From NCBI GenBank assembly GCA_007922305.1, contig ML677364.1, positions 17,382,260 through 17,446,259 on the forward strand: a DNA stretch of 64,000 nt. The letters are read 5' to 3'. A program made the position numbers and the translations under genes. The notes beneath the pieces are model-generated. The model saw nothing but the letters and a program-made list of their open reading frames with translations, made no database searches and was not told the DNA's origin. The stretch comes from Dermatemys mawii. Lineage: Eukaryota > Chordata > Testudines > Dermatemydidae. Shown here piece by piece: positions 1 through 12,159 of this stretch (position 1 is its first letter; each line of letters opens with the position of its first letter).

Positions 1-66
1 ATCTAAAGACCCATACAGATTCAAGGAGTTAACGGTGGTGCATTTTACCTGCTTGACCTTCCTCCC

Positions 67-125
67 CCAAATAGTAGGAAATAATTTATTAATTCCAAAT
101 AGTAGGAAATAATTTATTAATTCTA
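67..125. repeat. 27-base direct duplication, AT-rich
   Basis: The unit AATAGTAGGAAATAATTTAT plus TAATTC occurs twice in tandem just before the DIRS remnant. It looks like a simple local duplication. Confidence 0.8.
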
Positions 126-126
126 A

Positions 127-1860
127 CACACAGCGCTTTGACTGTTTAACATAAACAGACAGAGAGGAGTGTAGTCGACCCAACTAATCCAGGAGGCAAT
201 TTGCCTCTTGGACTTTTGTGTAAACAACTCAATTCATCTTAGAGCTGCTTACCTTCCAGGGAAACAGAACATGTTAGCAGATCAACTGAGCAGGTCGTTC
301 TCCAGTCACCATGAATGGTCGTTATCAGGGCCGTCCTTACCCATATGCAAACTACACAACTGTGTAGGGCACCAGGAAATTTGGCACCAAATCTGGGCAT
401 GCCCCAGAATAGCTAGGGATGGCCCTGGTTGTTATGCCCAGACATGGCCAAATCTATATTCCAGCTGTAAGGGACTCCCCAAGTGGATCTGTTTGCAACA
501 AAAGCCAACTGATGACATTTATTGTTTTGTTCCTGGGGAGCTCTCCGCCCAGGCTTACCGACAGATGTCTTTCTCCTCTCTTGGAAGAATTCCCTTCTGT
601 TTGTCTTGACTCCAATCCCATTGCTACTCAGGGTTTTGTTCAAGGTCAGACAAGATCAATGCTCACCTTCTCTTTATAGCAGGAGCATTGCCTCATCAAC
701 ACTGGTACTCGACCCCCTACTTGTCTTGTCAATCACTGCCTCTCCCATTGGATTATCTCCCAGGGTTACGGTCACCTGCTCCATCCCAACCTCTGAGCAC
801 CCTTCTGACAGAATGAATGCTTCATTGTTGGCACCATTTGGGAGATCTTGTTCAAAGGACATTTAAAAAGTGCTTCTGAATAACAGAAACCCCTGAGCTA
901 GGAGTAGTTACTTGGATAAGTGGAAGCACTTCTCCATTTGGTCCCATCAGAAAGGCATATCCCTGTGCCTTGTACTGAACTATCTCCTTTACTTAAAACA
1001 AAGTTTGTTCACTAACTCTAGTAGAGTGCATCTGGCAGTAGTTTCAACCTTTCACATTTTGGTAGATAGTAGATCCCTTTTTTCCCCCAACCCTATCATG
1101 ACCATATGCTTGAAGGGTTAGGTCAGGTTGTATCTTCATGTGCTCGATCACATCTCTCCCTGGGATTTGAACTTGGTCCTACCTAAACTGATCCTACCCT
1201 TTGAACCACTTGTATTTTGTTCTCTGCTGCACCTCTCCATGAAAGTAGTGTTTCTAGTGGCCATTACCTTTGCTAGAAGGGTGGGAGAGTTAAAAGCCCT
1301 ATCAGACCCTCCCTATTCAGTTTTCCATAGGGATAAGGTTTATCTCCCCCATCACTCAAATTTCTCTCTAAGGTAGTTGCAAATTTTTACCTTGACCAGG
1401 CAATCTATTTGCTAAGTTTCTTTCCAAAGCCTCGTGATCATAGGGATGAGGAGAGGCTACATTCGCTGGATCTCAGAAGGGTCTCACTTTCTATCTGGAC
1501 CACATCAAGCCCTTCAGAGCTTCAACTTAGTTGTTTGTCGAAATTGTGGACAGAGGTAAAGGCGAGTCAGCATCCATGCAGAGGATTTCATCCCAGAGCT
1601 CTCTGTGCGTTCCTTTATACTACCATTGCCTAATATAACCTCAGCAGCTGGAGAACTGGTGCATTCTACTACAGCGCAGGTAACATGTGCAACTTTCTTG
1701 GCGCAAGAACCTATCATAGACCTTTGTAAAGTGGCAACGGGTACTACTAAGGGAAAAGGTTCTCCCAACAGTTGTGCACGAGGCACACACACGTTTACAG
1801 TGAAATGGATATGTGCAGCACATCTCGAAGAACAGCACATACAGAAAGGTAGGTAATTGG
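127..1860 (+). mobile_element. DIRS-like retroelement, decayed copy 1 (RNase H end to tyrosine recombinase)
   Basis: Fragments in changing frames give the order typical of DIRS elements: end of RNase H (NINRQRGVRS, HLRAAYLPGKQNMLADQLSR, HHEWSL), a linker, then the tyrosine recombinase (WDLNLVLPKLILPFEPL, FLVAITFARRVGELKAL, FHRDKVYLPHH). It ends in a tail with TCTCGAAGAACAGCACAT and AAGGTAGGTAATTGG, matching the terminal sequence of the copy at 25354-25413. The 5' part including reverse transcriptase is missing or outside the window. Many stops and frameshifts; not functional. Confidence 0.82.
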
Positions 1861-1939
1861 TCCCCTCGCCCCTTTCAGATCTCAAGCTGTCACCTTTTTC
1901 AAAGTGGAATCACGTAATTCTCCCATCTAAGACCAGGCC

Positions 1940-2950
1940 TTGGGCTGCAGTCCCCTGGTACTAACCATGCTGTAGCTCAGCAGGTCAGCTTTAGGTTCAA
2001 TACCTGCAGTTCTGTTCCCCCTGGGAGCTATTACCAGTGGCAATACATTAACCAGACAACCTTCTTAAAACAAGTGTTATTTATTTAGACAAAAGAATTT
2101 CAGAGAAAATTGATCTTTAAAACAATAAACAAGTTATACACGTCTAGCTTATCAGGTGTGGGTCCATCTCCTTCTATATGGGGATCTTTGGTCTAACCTA
2201 TCTACTGAAGGTTAGACCAACTGCCCACTGTTGAAAATTAATTCAGATAATTAATTAAGATAGGTATGTGAACTTAAAGTGCAATAGCTATTCCTAAATA
2301 TTCCCTAGAGTCCAAGGAAGTTTCTCTGTACAAAGAGTTAGTAAGAAAAGCTCCATTACAGGTGTATTGGATATAAAGGTACTATTTCCTCTGTACTGAA
2401 GAAGTGGCTGATAAGGGGAAAGGGAGTAATGAAGTGCTACAATTACCCGACCAGGGCTCAGAAAGTCCTGAAACTCCTTGAACCAGGCTCTCTGCTCATG
2501 TGTGTCTCAGGCATGTCCTAGCAAACACTCTCTGGATGTATTGCTTGGGTATTTTGTTTTTATTTTAGTGGGATTGGTTAGTTGCTTGGTAATTTAATTA
2601 CTGAGACTTGACTGTTGCAAGCATTTATCCCCAAAGAGCAACCCAGAAACGTCAGAGTACCATCGTCCTGCTCTAAGGGCTTGATCTGATAGATCTTTTT
2701 TCATCTCTAACTTTTATGGTTCTGTTAAATATGTGCGTGGGTGTGTTTATGGAGATACCATCTGTTGGGTGGTTCAGTAAGGGATGCAAAATGAAAATGT
2801 GTGAACTGCATTAGATCTTTGCTCAAATTACTCATCTACCTTCTGCAACAGCAAAAGATTCTCTTCCTGTCTTAATAAACTGTAAACTAGATGTTGTGCT
2901 TTTGTGAAGTCTTCATGAGCAAAAGCCTTTCACAGTGACTGTAGGAAGAG
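1940..2950. other. Non-coding stretch, unidentified, with a tRNA-promoter-like segment
   Basis: No exon or recognised element. A box-like TAGCTCAGCAGG (1973) and box-B-like GGTTCAATACC (1994) occur only 21 bases apart, resembling a shortened tRNA-derived SINE. The remainder resembles middle-repetitive sequence of unknown class. Confidence 0.4.
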
Positions 2951-2954
2951 AGCT

Positions 2955-3142
2955 CTTTTGCTGGCATAATTAACACCCCCCAATGAGCGGTGATAGCTAT
3001 GTCAGCAGGATAGCATCTCCCGCTGACATAGCACTTTCCATACTGGCACTTCTAGCGGTGAAACAACATAGATTTTTTTCAACAGAAAACCTGTCCGACA
3101 GAAGTTTTACTGACAAAAGTACTAGTATAGACATAGCCTTTG
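2955..3142. mobile_element. Short DNA-transposon-like repeat (MITE)
   Basis: Contains an internal inverted pair (TATGTCAGC ... GCTGACATA) and ends with ACTAGTATAGACATAGCC, the terminal signature seen in other small elements here (57194-57341). The left end is not resolved. Confidence 0.5.
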
Positions 3143-3183
3143 TTACAATGTCAAAAGGGGTAGTAAGGGGTTTTAGCTAGACT

Positions 3184-4690
3184 TTTACATGCATTAAATA
3201 ATAAGGTAATTATGTAAAAAGCAGCCAAATTGCAGTGATGTTATGCAGCTTTATTGACACTATAGCTATCAGACATTACCACAGAGCCACTGAGTAGGAA
3301 TGTTCTCTGAGTCTATGCCATTTTTTTAGATAAAAGTAAAAGGACCAAAGATGACTACTTTCCCATTAGCTTTCTCTGCTCAAGGCCTAACTATGTTAAA
3401 ACATGGGCTCCACAAAATGAGCAATACAGCTGGCATTATACTAGGAGCATATTCTCCCATATAAACTAGCCATAAAAATATATGGTTAAGGGACATAGGA
3501 ATAACCTAACAATGCTGTTCTATAACATATTATTAGAAGCATTTTGTCCATCTACACTAGTAATTTTTAAAATAATGTTGGAAGTTAGATATTGCCCGAA
3601 CCATGGCAGACAACTATGCTATCAGCCCCCAGTTATGCCTGTTTTGTTAAGCCCCAAGCACTACTAGCATGTTGATGTTAGCTGCCCCAGTTGGAGAATG
3701 TGTCAAACCACCTCTGGGAATTTTAATGACTTTGCTGCTGGCCTAGTGTTGCATGGCCCTGGCATAATTTTATAGTTTGAAATGAATGCTGACTGACTGC
3801 TCACATTGGAGCGAAAATAGCAGCAGATTGATTGTAAAACCAAGGGGACCAATTGGTATCCAGTAAAGGAGTCTTAATTTTAAATATGGCATTTTTATTT
3901 TAAAATAGAAAACAAATTTATACCCCCTCCCTCCCCAGTGAATTAAAAAACGTCTGAGTGGAATGCTGGGATCTGAACTCTGAAAAGAATGATCGGGTCT
4001 AAAGAAATCACATGCACGTGACTGAGGAAGGGTAAGCCCTATCGCTACAGCTTGGCTTTCAGAAACACAGCTTCTTTGGTGGTGGTGGTGGTTTTTGTTT
4101 CAAGATTTTACAGATCAGCACTGATGTTCCTTATGGCCCAGATTGTGGCCGTTGTGTGCATCTGTGGCTTACAGTTCAAGTGAAGTCTCATTTTTCTGAT
4201 TTCGAGAAAAGGACTGAGTAGGCTTGAGTTTGGTGCACTAGCTATTTTTAATTCTTGGAGATTTGGGTTCATATTCTGAGATGGATCACAAGGGAAAATG
4301 AATGTTAGTTTTCTCTGAGTCATCATTGGTGCACATGTACCAAATATTGTAGTGCTTTTGTCATTTATAGTAAAATGCATATGGTGGTAAAATGCGAGAG
4401 AGAAAAGGCCAGAACAGAGTTTAATTGATACAGCCACACAGAGACTTAGCCATAAATTGCCCCATTCTAGTTTAGTTGTTCCCATATCCTACTGGGAGCC
4501 CTATCACCTTACTCACAATACTGGCTTTTGTCATAGTCTCATCTTTTCTCTTTTCTTGGTCCTCTTAATCTCCCTTTTCTTTGCTCTTGTTGTGTGTCTC
4601 CCACAACTGTCCTCACAATCTGCTGGGTCTGTTTCTTCCCTACTACTTCTGTTTGGGACTATTCTTCTTTCTGCTTGCCTTGCTCCCAGC
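3184..4690. other. Non-coding stretch, nothing recognised
   Basis: AT-rich sequence with a short GGT run near 4077-4092. No exon-like frame with conserved content; the 125-residue frame on the minus strand resembles no known family to me. Confidence 0.6.
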
Positions 4691-4697
4691 CTGTTGC

Positions 4698-4824
4698 TAT
4701 ATGATTTTCAACCTGTAGTCCACAGACATCTGGGGCTCCAAAGATTGTTTAAGATTTCCAAAGTCCACACCTCCATTTGAAATTTCTAGGCATCCACAAA
4801 TGAAAAAAGGTTGAAAACGACTTG
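4698..4824. mobile_element. Short hAT/Charlie-like MITE
   Basis: Ends are TTTTCAACCTGTAGTCC and GGTTGAAAACGACTTG, which are inverted copies of each other, with an interior resembling the short family that starts CAGTGGTTTTCAACCT. An 8-base target duplication could not be confirmed. Confidence 0.6.
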
Positions 4825-4829
4825 TGTAG

Positions 4830-7800
4830 GCGCTTCAGTGAGCGATGCTGTATAGTACCACCTATGGGTGCTACAGAGAACATAAGGGTGAAGCTGAATA
4901 AGTAACTTAACAAGGGAAAACTGTGTGACCCTGGAGAGGTGGCCTGGTACCTCCTATTGCTCCTCATAAATTGGGAACATTTGCTGTAGCTAATGCAGTA
5001 CTGCTGTGCAATTGTTCTTAGGACAGCTCTGACTACAAAGTAGTATAAATGGTAATCCTCACAACAGCACTTTCTGATAGAAAAGCATTGGTATTCCCAT
5101 TTTACATACTGGAAAACTGAGGCTCCGAGGTCATGATTTATCCAGGGGTTGCAGTGGAGAGTTAGTGTGAGACTGGGATTGCCTTTCTGTGACAAATTTC
5201 TAAACTTGGTAGTGAGGGAGCTATTGTAGCAAGGATCACTGGGATTAAGATTTCTCTGAATAATATAGAATTATTTGTATGAGAATTGGCTTCCGACCAG
5301 ATTGATTCTGGAGATAGCTGTTGACTTTAGAGCAGGTTGCGTCATTCCAAAACAGCTGAGAATTTCACTGTTACTGTGATTTATATTTTGGCACACAAAG
5401 CTATATAAGGAATGTACAGGTTACACCTTTGGATTATGCAAGATAAATCTTAATCTTTGTCCCTTTATATTTTCTTCAATGCAAGCCTGTGGTGCATACA
5501 TTCATTTTTAATTGTTAAATGGACATTTTTAATTTTTTTTTTACTCAACTTATAATAACAACTGTTCTAAATAAAACCAAACCTCGTATTCTCCATCTAC
5601 CAGAAAGTGCTTCCAACATGGACAAATTTACTTTTTTTTTTATATGACTTTACATCCTGAAGGATCCCAGAGTGTTTTATAGAGCTCACTCATTCTTTAC
5701 TGAAATGCAGCCATCTGTGGGGTGGAAACTGGCAGTTCAGCAGCTCGTCACAGTTCTAGATAGGAAGTGAAGAATAATATTATATGCAGTTGGAACTTCA
5801 AGGAGAATGCTAGACAGAGCTTAACATCGTTACTGTTGCAACAAGTATTGATTGGCTCTTTGGACCACAAGTGCTCAGTTACATAAGTTTGCCCCCTCAG
5901 CTAGGTGGCATCAGTTCTAGTAACACAATGGCCACCTAATACCATGCTGGGTTATTGGTTCAGTACCAACTGGGGAGAAAAGAGCAGTACTGAATCTCTA
6001 ACACCACTTCTGGGTCACTGAAATGGTCCTTTAGCCTCCCACCAAAATAAATGACATTGCCTCGCCTTGGAGCCCCGGGGCAGTATGGCTGTTCCATGTG
6101 TTGCTAATAATAAAAATGTCAACAAATGTGTGGTTAGTCTGATTCAGATTTTTCTGTCCCAATACAAGTTTTGAAAACAAATGGGAGTTTATTAGTGGTG
6201 TTATACTTCTGAAAACAATGTGGTTAACACACACATGCAAGAGGATGTGTGGTTTTACCCACAAATGTAGAAAGCTGATTAACAGCCAGGTGAAGCATTT
6301 TTCATTAAAAACAAAATGAAGTGCGGTTGGACACTCAGCACTTTATTTTGCATGTCATTCTGGAGCTGCCTCTTCCCTCCCCACCCCCAGTATTTTCCAC
6401 ATGCAGTTCACTCTCCCCTCAGATTTGTACCTGCTTGTTACAGCACTTATCCAAGTTTCCTCCAGCACTAGGTCATTCTGCTCCAACAAGCAGCCCCTCC
6501 CTAGCCTGATACCATGCTACTCATTTCCATCATGTGACACTTCTTTTGGCTGTTGCCAGGCAACGGGGCTGGTATAATTGGTCTTTTTTGTTTGGATCTG
6601 TGATAGGTTTACTATCTTTTTAAAAGGCTTGACTGTGTATCAAGTCTGCCTCATAAAGGCCCTGTCAGCTGCTGCTTGCTCTCTAGTTTTTACTTTTAAC
6701 TTTAATCAGCTCAACTGGTGAATGCCATGAAAGCATTTTTTCCTTGCTGCTTCAATTTATGCACATCTGTTGCTCAGAGACAAAGAACAGCTCAAATCAC
6801 AAAAAGAACACAATATTCCTCTCTCAATAAAACCTTCTGTCATCTATGGCACTCAGAGAGAGAGAATTGTATATGAAAACATAATGGCTGCAGGATTTGG
6901 CCTACAATGTCTGAACAACCGGAAAACTATTTTACTGTTTTGTGAAGCACTTTGGATACAATGAACAAGAGGTTTTTTTATTAAATCATATCCTGTTTAA
7001 TCTAAACTGATATGTAAGATGTTTGTTCACATTAAACTGGCTTCTTTGGGAAAAATTGAGAGAAATCCTAGAATCCACTGCATGGAGGAACATTGGATGT
7101 TAGTATCAGCTCCCTACTATACTTTTGATGGAAGAAAAATTAACTTTTGGTAGCTGTTGTCTTACAAGGTCCTATATGATCAGTCAAAGCCTTTTCTCTG
7201 ATAAGGAACATCATGTGGGATGCTTCAAAGTTACTTTAATTCTTCATAGAAAATACTTTAACAGGTTTGTTTCTTACAAGCCAGTAAAAAAACAAACAAA
7301 AAACAACAAACAAACAAAACCCACCAATGAGCAAATAGAATAGAAGTTTGAAACTGTTATGCTGCCATAAATCAAAACATAGTCTCTCTGATAAACTCTG
7401 ATTTCTTTGCTACCTCGACTGAACCTGTTCCTAGGAGAATTAATGGCAAAATTCCCAGTGAGTTCAATGAGAGCAGGATTTGGCTCTTAGGCTCCAGAAT
7501 TCAGCAGAGCATTTAAACATCGGCTTACGTGCATACCTACTTAGCAAACTCATAAGGAGTAAGCATCTCCTCCTTTCTGATTAAGTGCTATATAAAGGCT
7601 ACTGCCTTTTCCCGCCATCTCATCAGCACCTCCCTTATTTTACATCCTACCCCGGAACTTGGTGAGCTTTGCTATTAATGTTTTAAAAAATACCTTGCGG
7701 ATTTACATTTGAATTAATTGAATGTAACATAATTATAATGTTGGTCTATGCATTCAGTCTGAGGTTACCCTGATTCAGGTGAGTTTGAGACACTTTCCCT

Positions 7801-9000
7801 CAATGTCAGGAGAGGGAAAAATTAACTCTACAGAAAACACTCTGAAAAGCAGACTGACTTCCTCTTTAACTTATTTTGAACAAAAGAACATGAATAAATG
7901 CTTGCTGGCTAGTTTTTAAAATGTCCAGTTTGTAGCAGAATGGTGAAAGAAATGTAAAATTTTTATTTTATGACATTTAAACTCTCTAACACTCATTTTA
8001 CTCCTCCACAAAATAGAAAGTAATACCATAAAGAATGTTTTAATATATATTATTAGTTCATATTCAGGAACAGTATTTTGGATCAATTTTTTGGAATTCA
8101 TGTTGAAAATTTGCAGGTGACCTAGTACAATAAAACTTTTCTTTTACCTGGGTTACAAAAATAATTTTTATTTTCAAATCAAATTGCTGAGGCTCTTCTG
8201 GTTTGATGTAAAGTGTAATTTTATGTACAAGTGGTGTTCAAGGGACTCAGAATATTGAAGTTTACTGAGGCAGAGTTCACACGCATCCTTGTGCGTTATC
8301 AATGCATCTTCTTTCTGGGTGTCTGGATGTCTGTCAGTTTTAAGAGCCAGATCATGCCCTGTCCTGCATTGCTATGCAAAGTAGTAGGTGGGTATGCTGC
8401 TATTCTTATACCATGCTTCCTGCACGTGGTGGGAAGCAAGCTTTGCAGACCTCCTGTTCCCTCTTGTGCAAGTTGGCAGACTGGACTCTCCCTGCATACC
8501 CCCGCAATATGCTTAGCAATGAAGGTATATTGGAATATTGGGAGTGTACAATACATGTTGTAACTTACTCCTTCTTCCGAACAGTAGAGAGAGAGAGCGA
8601 GTGTACAGCTCAGTAAGTCACAATCTCCATCTTCAGCTCCTCTGGAGGTAGCAGGACAGGCTATAGGCTGCCTTATAAACTCTATCTGACTACAGTGAGT
8701 TTCCAGTCCCTCCTTCGGAGCACTGACAGCAGCAATTAATGCAATTCTGTAGCTATTGAGGTAGAGTACTGCGGTATTTCCCCGGAAGATTGTATTTGCA
8801 TTGGCACCCCTTTTAAATATTTGTGGACTTCCTGACCTATCGGTTGTTTGCTCTATAGTGATCTACATTGTTGGCTTTCTGATTAATGCTTCTTTTAAAG
8901 CTTAACTCAGAATTTCAAGTATGCTTTTTAAATGACTAAAATATTGTTGTAAATTAAGATCTTTTGTTTGGGAATTTCCTTAGTTTTTTGAGACACCTTA
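4830..9000. other. Non-coding stretch with scattered old SINE fragments
   Basis: A MIR/L2-like antisense fragment (CCATTTTACATACTGGAAAA, about 5096-5180) and a repeat containing GAAATGCAGCCATCTGTGGG (about 5650-5760) are visible. The rest is AT-rich without exon-like frames. Confidence 0.5.
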
Positions 9001-9007
9001 AAAATAG

Positions 9008-9235
9008 TGACAGGTTTCAGAGTGGTAGCCGTGTTAGTCTGTATCAGCAAAAACAACAAGGAGTTTTTGTGGCACATTAGAAACTAACAAATTTATTTGG
9101 GCATAAACTTTCATGGGCTAAAACCCACTTCATCAGGTGCCTGGAGTGGAAAATACAGGAGCAGGTATAAATACATGAAGATGGGAGTTGTCTTACCAAG
9201 TGTGAGGTCAGTCTAACGAGACAATTCAATTGACA
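9008..9235 (-). mobile_element. Penelope-like element 3' end, antisense, with hammerhead motif
   Basis: Begins AGGTTTCAGAGTGGTAGCCG and continues with the family sequence GTGTTAGTCTGTATCAGC, then the antisense hammerhead block at 9101-9137. On the minus strand this reads CTGATGAAGTGGGTTTTAGC CCATGAAAG, with intact CUGAUGA and GAAA core and a stem II. Such motifs are established in the terminal repeats of Penelope-like retroelements. Confidence 0.8.
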
Positions 9236-9237
9236 GC

Positions 9238-9320
9238 AGTTTCCCATCTGTAAAATTAGGATAATGGCACTTCCATACCTCACCAGGGGTATTGTTCAGA
9301 TAAATACATTAAAGACAATG
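9238..9320 (+). repeat. MIR/L2-like SINE core fragment
   Basis: TTTCCCATCTGTAAAATTAGG ATAATGGCACTTCCATACCTC matches the conserved 3' core of MIR-type SINEs. Confidence 0.6.
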
Positions 9321-9825
9321 TCTACAAACAGCCTTGCTCCTGCTAATGTAAGTGCTCTACTACACCAACATAATCACTCCACCTCCCCCAGAGGCATAGT
9401 TAGGTGTGTAGACACTGCATTATTTACATCAGCTGTTAGCTGTCTTGTCAGTTTCAGGGCATGAGCTGTGAAACTGACAAGAAAGCTGGGTAGCTCTAGC
9501 ATAGCCGCCTGGTTCCCCTCCTCCCTCCACTCCCTTGGACACAGCCTGGGTGAGAATGGACCATGCTCCCAGCTGGTTACAGGGAGGCCCAGGTGGCTTC
9601 CCCCATCTCCCAGATGGGAATGAGGAGTAGAAGGTGGTGGGCAGCCCGCTAGGAGCCTGTTGGACAGCTAAGCTATTGGCAGGGAGCTGCTGGCAGAGCT
9701 TAGAGACCATGCTCTCGGTTCCCCTCATTACTCCTCTTAGGTCAATGGACACGCTGCTCGTGAGGAGGGTAGTGTGGACTGTAAATCGACTTAATACAGG
9801 TCAACTTAAATTCTAGTGTAGTGTA
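9320..9825. mobile_element. Probable non-autonomous DNA transposon with internal hairpin
   Basis: GC-rich block between TCTACAAACAGCC and AACTTAAATTCTAGTGTAG. It contains a perfect 13-base hairpin, CTTGTCAGTTTCA at 9444-9456 and TGAAACTGACAAG at 9469-9481. Class uncertain. Confidence 0.45.
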
Positions 9826-9829
9826 GTGG

Positions 9830-10070
9830 TGCTCCAAGCCAGTGGGGGCTGCAGGAAGTGATGTGGGCCGAGAGATGTGCTGGCCGCCTCTTCCCACAGC
9901 CCCCACTGGCCGGGAACGGTGAACCGTGGACAGTGAGAGCTGAGATTGGCCAAACCTGTGGATGCTGCAGGTAAACAAACTATCCCAGCCTGCCGACAGA
10001 TTTCCCTGATGGGCCGCATGCCAAAGGTTGCCCATCCCTGATCTAGTCTGACCTCCTTTATGACAAAGAC
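9830..10070. mobile_element. hAT-like repeat end (GC-rich)
   Basis: Has the AGTGGGGGCTGCAGGAAG and GGCCGCATGCCAAAGGTTGC CCATCCCTGAT signature found at the right ends of elements related to the one at 32787-33482. The left end is not clear. Confidence 0.5.
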
Positions 10071-10071
10071 C

Positions 10072-10460
10072 ATAGAATTTCATCCAGTGGAAATGTTTCT
10101 GCAGTGGAGGGATTTAGTCTTCTCTGATAGGTAAATTAAGATTATCAGGCTCAATAACCTGAGGCTAACTAGAGCATATCTACATCTTTCTGAAGACTCC
10201 AAGTAATGATTCATTCATGGACTTTTTTTTTTTTTTTCCAAAGGCAGGAATGGGTGATTATGCAGGTCAGACTGGATGATTGTAACACAGGCCAAAGAAC
10301 CTCACCCAGTAATTTCTTCATCAAGCCCATAACTTCTGTTGGAGTTATACCATATATTTTTGGAGATATATATAATCTTGATTAAACACTTCAAGTGATG
10401 GTGAATCCATCACGTCCATAGGTAGGTTATTCCAATAGTTAATTACTCTCAAGTCATGGC
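10072..10460. repeat. Interspersed repeat, family not identified
   Basis: Two related blocks (TCTAGTCTGACCTCC ... CATAGAATTTCATCCAGT and GTCAGACTGGATGATTGTAAC ... ATCTTGATTAAACACTTC AAGTGATGGTGAATCCATCA) look like segments of one dispersed family, split by unrelated sequence and an oligo-T run. Confidence 0.45.
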
Positions 10461-10879
10461 GCCACCACATTGGGCTTTCTTCTGAGTTTTTTTTTCCAGT
10501 TGGCTTCCCAAGAACTCAGTTTGACTCCAGATTTTGTCACTCAGGTATTTTTATTTGGCATACCACAAAGCTATACTGAGTTGATTAGATTCAAGGGTAG
10601 TGGGTGGATTTCAGACATACCACACATCCAAAGTTACACAGAAAACCTTTTCCTTTAAGTCTGTGTTTACATATTACATTGCATTTACTGTACATTTGTA
10701 TTACACATTTTGGGATTGGCTTGGTGACTTTTTTGGAATTAGTCCCTGTACATCATGATTTGTCCACGCATTGTCCATGCACAACTTATGCTTTACCTCA
10801 TCCTACATTCAGGCTTATTTTGTTCATTGTAAATGGGTCCCTGGGTGTTCCTGCTTATCTTAGCTAGTCCAGACATTTT

Positions 10880-12152
10880 GCCTCTTACGGTATGTCAAAC
10901 AGTACGAAATTAGGTCAAATTTATAGAAGTCAATTTTTCTGAACAGATTGTGTACATTCGATTGTGTCCCCCCCCACCAAAGGCGCTAAGTCGTCAGAGT
11001 GCATTCACAGTACCAAGGCTAGCGACGACTCTGAGTGGTGCAGTGTGGGTAGCTATCCCACAGTTCCCGCAGTCTTGGCCGGCCACTGGAATTCTGGGTT
11101 TAGCTCCCAGTGCCTGATGGGGCAAAATATTCTCGCGTGTTTTCCTGGGCGCATCTTGTCAGTTGCCTCTCCCTCCATGAAAGCAACGACAGACAATTGT
11201 TTCGCGCCTTTTTTCCGTGCGGATGCCATACTGCTTTCAGCAGATGGTGCAGTACAACTGCTAACTGTCATCATCCACCCACCACTTCCGCTTCCACTCT
11301 GCTCTCCTGGTGCCATGAATCCACTTTAAAGGTCCTCTTGTCGTTCTGAATAAATATCTATTCTCATGGCATCCACAACTTCCACTGCCACTCTGCTCTC
11401 CTGCTCTTGCCTCGATAGCGAATTTCTCCATGTTGTCTGTCATGGGCTCCCGGGAACGTGTGTTCTTCCTCGGGAAAAGTACTAACTGTCGTCATCCACC
11501 GCTTCCACTGCAACTCTGCTCTCCAGCAGATGCCATGGCAAGCCTGGAGCCTGCTCAGCTCACTGCTGCTGTTATGAGCATTGTAAACACCTCATGCATT
11601 TTCCTACAGTATCTTGCAGGTTCTGCACAACAGCTGAGGAGACGACGACAGTGACTTGTATCTTTTGTGACAGTGACTTGTGACTTTGTGACTTGCTTTC
11701 CCCTGCCTCAAGTGCAAGAATACCAAGATGAGAGCAGCCCTCACAGATGAATTACCGTTAGGGATGTTGAAATGCCTATAGTTATCCTTGGGGACCCAGC
11801 CTGCCCCTTAATGCCATGGCTCATGAAGCCATCTGTGCTGATGAGCTCTGCATGGTCACCTGTGCTGATGAACTTGCCTCGCCATCTGAGTTGACAGTGC
11901 TGTCCAGAGTGGTCACAATGGAGCATTCTGGGATAGCTCCCGGAGGCCAATACCATCAAATTGCGTCTACAATAACTCAGATTCGGAACAGCAATGCCGA
12001 TTTTGCTGCTACTCCCCTTGTCGAGATGGAGTACAGAAACTAGTTTAAAGATACCTTTAAGTCGACAAGACTGGGTTGGTTGTGTGGATGGATCTAGTTA
12101 TATTTTGATATAACGTGACTAAATTCAACATAATCACGTACTGTAGGCCAGG
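10880..12152. mobile_element. Long non-autonomous DNA transposon with degenerate TIRs
   Basis: The left end (ACAGTACGAAATTAGGTCAA ATTTAT) and the inverted right end (ACAGTACGTGATTATGTTGA ATTTAG when read backward) are matching terminal repeats. The interior is CpG-rich for this window and has repeated blocks built on CATCCACC..CTTCC.CTGC.ACTCTGCTCTCC at about 11270, 11370 and 11490. No transposase recognised. Superfamily unknown. Confidence 0.6.
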
Positions 12153-12159
12153 CCTTAGC

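Noticed and set aside
1973..2004. tRNA gene
   Set aside because: A-box-like and B-box-like matches are only 21 bases apart and no cloverleaf can be drawn; at most a shortened SINE remnant.
4108..5195. 125- and 148-codon minus-strand frames
   Set aside because: The translations show no domain or family resemblance, and the longer one overlaps a MITE and a MIR/L2-like fragment.
11053..11443. Overlapping frames suggesting a small gene
   Set aside because: They lie inside a transposon with inverted ends and built-in repeated blocks.
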